DNA of 64,000 bases. Source: Dastarcus helophoroides. Lineage: Eukaryota; Arthropoda; Insecta; Coleoptera; Bothrideridae. Each line of letters starts with the position of its first letter. Position 1 is the stretch's first letter. The DNA lies in the NCBI GenBank assembly GCA_028583605.1, contig CM053327.1, forward strand, positions 23,361,629-23,425,628. Reading direction: 5' to 3'. The position numbers and the translations under genes were made by a program. Under the pieces are notes generated by a model. It was not told the origin of the DNA. It did not search any database and saw only the letters and a list, made by a program, of their open reading frames with translations. Shown piece by piece: positions 48,201 to 54,200 of this stretch.

Positions 48201-51200
48201 CTTGGTATGTGAAAAATACCAGTGGAAATTGTAATAAAAACATCAAATCAAGATAGACTCAGGGTCACCATACTTAGGAGAAATTCCGCTGAAATGAAAA
48301 TGGAGGAAAAACCACTTCTTGCAGTTTTGGTTCTGGTATAGCAGTCATATTGAGTTACCATGCGCTTGGTTACTGTGTATATCTTCTTACCAGAGACCTT
48401 TTTGGTTTTTGTTTCACTTTCATTTTAGAGTTTCTCTTCTTATGAGGTACACACTGAATCTATCTTGTGCTATTAATTGCTGAGTTCGTCAGATATACCA
48501 AAGCAAAAACTCTTCTGAGGTAGAAAAATCTTGTGATTTAGTTTCTGAGAAAGCCCTCTATATTTTCGAAGCGTTAATAGTTTCATTGATTTGACTATTA
48601 AGAGCTATTGCTTAAAACATAGGCCATTGCATGTATCTTCATGATTTTGCATTCAAACACCTGATGAGTAAAATTAAACTTATAATTATCTTACTTATTT
48701 TGGTTACATTGTAAAATAACTATACACCACAAATTTTCAGGATCCAAGTAGGAAGAAAAAGTTGGAAGATTATGAGAAATTCATTAAAATATGTGGTGGT
48801 GACCTGTACAATTATGACCAGACGGATATTTTACAGTGCGCTCTTCAAACTGACAAAAGGTCATCCCCATATCAAGACGCTATTCAGATCATACAAAGAA
48901 ATAAAAATAATGATATCAACAACCTATATTTTAGTGTTAAGTATGTTCAAAACATAGACAACTGTCTTAGTATGTTTTATTGTATTAACTTTTTTTAGTA
49001 TATCTGGGGAAAGATACAAACTTTCAAGATTACTAAAATTAGAAGATCAAGTTACAACAGCGTGTTTTTCCACGGATCATGAAAGTATATTAGTTGGAAC
49101 AGCAAGTGGTGCAATTAAGGTATGCATGCAAATGCACGATTTACCGATTCATGTAATCTAATATAATGAAATTTTCAGCTATTTTGTCATGAATACCAAA
49201 AAGAACTTGAGGAATTTCGTGGTCATCGAGGCAAAATTTTGGGATTACAAGTCAAACCAAATTTGGATAATTTCCTTTCTGTATCTGAAGATAGACATGT
49301 AAAAGTGTGGACACATAATTTTAACCATAAAAAAACTGGTATGATTTTTTTCTGGTTTCAAAACTGTTGGTGGAAATTATATCTATTTTAGATCCGCGCT
49401 CCCCAAAGATAAAACAAAGTCCATGGACCGCTTTCTATGCTTCCAATGATGAACCTCGAGGTGAATGTGTCACATTACATTATAATGAAGATAATGACTA
49501 TCTCATATCAGCTTCAATGGCGAACAATTATGAAAAGCGTAAACGCGTTATTTCTGGTACTAAAAAGGGCAAAATAATTATATGGGACTGCTCTTCACAG
49601 CCTAAAGTGGAAAAATCAATCCCACCATCGGGATTACCAGCTAGATGTGTGATGTTTTCCGCTGATGATTCTCTGGTTATTTTTACCAGAGACAGTTGCG
49701 TTTTTATTCACAGAGCTGATACGATGATTTTCTTGTGCCAGTTACATAGTTCGGACCCTATAGATGCCCTTTTCGTTGTGCCAAATTGTAATAAGGCTGT
49801 TGCTATTACTAACAGAAGTGTGATGCAATTTCAATGGAAGTACAATCAATCAAAAGGAATAATTGAGTATCCAGAGGCAAAGAAGATAGTTGACGGATCT
49901 AGTTTTCTATGTGCAGCAATGACAAGCGATGCTAAATATCTAGTTGCTGGAACTGAAGAACATTCCATATTTTTATGGGATATAGAAAGTTTGGAACTTA
50001 TTCAGCAGTTAAAAGATGAGAAAAGGTGAGAATTCAACTCCATTCCTTTAGTGACATTATCACGATCTGAGACGTTATAAGTTTGTATTTGGTGTGCAAA
50101 ACAAATATACTTTTGATAGGTATATTTTTTTCAACTGAACAGTTTTTTTTTAATTTATTAAACAGTTTTTGTTATCAAAGATAAAAATAAAATACCACAT
50201 AGATTGCAATAGTGAAGCCATTTGTGAGCTAAAACGCGTAGTAGCAGGTCACAGGTTCTTATTAACTATCGAATTGCTTGCGCTTGGCTGAACGGCCCCA
50301 ATATCTGAAAAAGCTTAGACCAATAGAGTATTTACACTAACTCAAAATGATTAAAGTCTGCTAGTGGCGCCAGTGTCGGGGTTAGGTATACGATTTCTGC
50401 ATTGACACATGAGAGTAGCTATTGTAATAACCGTTCTACGTGAACATTTTGTTTAATTTACAACAAAAGGAAGGTATTATTTTAATAATTTTATTAACTT
50501 TGAACATTAGGTATGATTAGCATCATTTACTAAATTTTGGACTTATTTCGAATTTTTTTAGAAACTTAATATTTTTCTCATAATTTAAAATTTAGATTTA
50601 CAGGTTTTTACCTAAAAGTCAGATTGTAACTCTAAAATTCGCGCTTTTTTGTTACAATTGTAGTTTTTTTTTTAAATTTTTAACATAACTATCGATATTC
50701 CCTATAGGTAGGTTTGTTTATAAATATTTCTAAAAAATAAAACTAGAAAACGGAAACAAACTTTGAATAGATTATTTTCATCAAGTTTGAAGAATTCCTA
50801 TCTTCTGGTATCCTATCAGTGGGATCTGATACATTTGATAAAAGAAGAAGAAGGAAGAAAGTTTATAAATATCCGTTTTTTCCATAATGTCAGACTTAAA
50901 ATTTTCTTTTTTAATTTGTACTTTGAAAGTTAAAATTTTGAAATTATGATCAACATTTTCAGGAACAGAAATCTCAAATTTAAGACCTACATTTTGAGAT
51001 TAAAATCGAAAAGATACAATAAGAAAAAATAGGTATTTATGGAGACTGTCGACCCGCGACTTCGTCCACATGGAAGTAAATAACTGTTTTTTTTTAGAAA
51101 ATATTAACATTTTACTTCCTCCAGGTTTAATTTTCTAAAAAAGAACTTTCCATGTTAGGCATTACCCATTTTTCGCTGCAGGTTATTAATTGAATCTACT

Positions 51201-54200
51201 AACCAACTTTAGATTTCTATATCCAGATACTTAGGTTATGCATTGGTCCGCCAATAGTTAGTTTGGATATGTTCCTTGATATTACGTATACAAAGTAATA
51301 AAACAAAACGGTCTAAAATACTATTTAAAAAAAATAGATAACAAAATTTAGACTTTATGTAATCTTCTGATTCATAACAGAAACGTGACAGAAACGTATC
51401 ACTACTTGCACTAACCGTAAACGTGTTGTAACCAGTTCCCAGTAGATGGCACTGCATCTCTTTTGATTATGGCCGACTATTAGACGTGCTTTCAAGGTTC
51501 ACGTCGGAAACGAACAAGAGGGTTGTGTATGGAAATCTGACCAAATTTACATTTCAGCTAATAAGTTAACATATTTATAATACTGAATGCCGCGTACAAA
51601 GTTCTGAACGATTAGATGAAACAGAATTACTTAGGACGCAAAAGGATAATAAAGTTTTTTGGTTTTCACTATTTTCAAAGACTCTTTAATAGTTACTTTT
51701 CTTTCAATAACTTTTAAAATGGCCGATTTTTAGCGGTGTTTTGCGAAGGATTCACTCGGAAACGGACACAGAGGGTTGTCGTATTAAATATTTTTATGTA
51801 AAATTTAATTTAGCTAATAAGTTAACGCGATATTTATTAATTCTGAGGCGGTACAAAGTTCGCGAGTCCAGCTAGATGTAAACAGATATCACCTAAAGAC
51901 GAAAACAGGGATAATATAATTTTTCTCGGTTTTCCCATTTCAAATGCTCGTACTTTTTTTTGAATTAACTAAAAATGTTCGTGTGTGGGCATTAATTGTA
52001 AATTTTGAAAAAACTTAGCGGTTTTTCAATTTTGGAATGGACTTCACTGATGTATTTATTTATTTATTTATTGGCTAGCTAGCAATTACTAATAAAATTA
52101 ACAAATGTCTACTAACTTGATAGAAAGTTAAATGTCGGTCATACCAAAGGCAGATCATGATAATTCATTAAATGATTTTTAAGTTTAAAAATGTACAGAA
52201 TTTGTACGGCTCTTTTCAGATTGCCGATTTCATTGGATACGTCATACAACTCTAATGAGGCCCTTCATATTCTACTTATTAGTTTCGACAATAAAACTAT
52301 AGAACAATGTCACATAAAACCTCAACAAGATGTTATAGTCGACACATTCTGGAACAGTAACTTTCAACCGACTCTCGCGCTGGTTACGCCTGAAAACAAA
52401 GTTCAGATTCAACGAGGATGTGATTTCAACACTGAAACACAAACAGTAGACAATAAAATAACCCACATTACGTTTTCTTCAGATGGGAGCAAAGTTCTAT
52501 ATGCACTTGCGAATGGTCAAGTTATGGAGTTCATGTATAAAACAAACTTATCACAAATGTTGTTTGATTTGGGTTCCCCTGTTGAATATATCAAGTGCTT
52601 TAAAAATAGTTCCATTCGTTTTAATAATACTGAAACTGATTCACTTAGTGTGAGTCCCCCATTTACTGCTATTTTGAGTAGTGACATTGTTGTCGCAGCT
52701 ACAAAGGAATACCTTTACATGGCCTCATTTAGAACCAAGATTGCTTATAGTATTCTTCAAGTTTTTCAAATGGAAGAAACTTTCATACTAGTGGATATTG
52801 TTGGAAACGTATCACTGTGGAATTTACCTGATCGAGTCAAACCTATAAGGCTGGTTTCTGAAGAAAACCAAAAAGTCACGTCCGTTTGTTTACAAGATCA
52901 CTTAATGGCTCTAACATTTAGTGATGGTAAAAAGCATAATTATGTTGACATCTGTAGTATCAAGGGAGAAATAAATACTGAAATATTGTCCCAGAATTTG
53001 GAAGGAACTCCGAAATCATGCAGTTTATCATTCTGTCACAATCTCCTGGCAATTGGATTCACAGATGGCAAAATAACGGTAATGATTTAGAATTAATTTC
53101 TTAGCTAGATTCTCAAACCCATTATTTTCAGGTTTTCAATATTACAAATTTAAATAATATAGTTCTAAATGTTCATGTATCTTCTGTTAACTGCTTGAAA
53201 TTTTCTCCGTTCCATGAACCAATCCTTGTCAGCATTGGAAGTCAGATTGCTTGGTTTAATTTGGCAAGTTTTGCATGTCAAGAACGGTAAGTTTTTTTTA
53301 TTCCCACTATTTTTACATTATTGAAATAACCTATTTACTTTCTTGTCATAAAACATCACATTGAAAGGTATGATGTACATAGTAATACATACCTACATGG
53401 GGAACTGTGGAGTACTGAGTTTCCTATGTTATTTATTGCATTCATCAGAATATTTCCACCATATTGTGATAACGTCTTTATAATTTATTTTAAATGAGAA
53501 ACCCCTTGTTTTTGCAAATGCGGATATTTTTGCGGGCAAATGAATGGACCGTATTAAAAAATAAATAATAATTAATTCGCCTAGCTTCTTTGTTGTGGCT
53601 TACTTCTTGTTGTTGTCGAAGGGCCCTTCTTTATGCATGCTGCAATAACAACCACGGGACAAAAGGGAAAAAAATCTCTAGCGTATCTATGTATGCGATG
53701 CGACTTTACTATCGGAAGGCTGGCGAATGTGTATCGCGGTAATGTTTCATTATGAATTAAGTAATACAAAAAAAGAATTACTAACTTAATTACCGAACAC
53801 CCCTATTTCTTCCATCCTTTTTTTTTTTTTTTTTTCATTAAAGTAGTTATTTTATTCTCACAATCAGTTTTCTATATTAAACATTAAGGGATACACATTG
53901 GAGCGTACGGACTGACCGACAGATTGATTTGGAACAATGATTTATACAATGCACACCAAGTTTTTATATTGTATTGTAGTTTTTCAAGATTGTCGAATTT
54001 TGCTCATCTTTAAAAATTTTCGAAGAATAATTTACCTTCGATTTTCGGACCCAATTTGTCTACGTTGTATTTAAAATTATTTTAAAACAATAAATTGTAA
54101 CCCCAGTTCGTAGAGCCGACAGGAAAGTGTTATCAAATTCAAACAACAATTGACCTGAACATTTTATTACAATAGGTCAAAAAAAAAATAAATCAACAAA

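Noticed and set aside
48051..48212. Read-through extension of exon 6 (VSIIKYNFIIYL onward)
   Set aside because: It begins exactly at a GTAAGT donor and loses homology; exon 7 picks up the family sequence in the right phase.
49367..49391. ATG at 49367 as a protein start
   Set aside because: It lies in a 53-bp intron; the acceptor at 49391 completes an Asp codon from exon 9.
52191..52219. ATG at 52191 as a separate gene start
   Set aside because: The acceptor CTCTTTTCAG at 52219 restores an Arg codon from exon 10, and the WD40 pattern continues across it.
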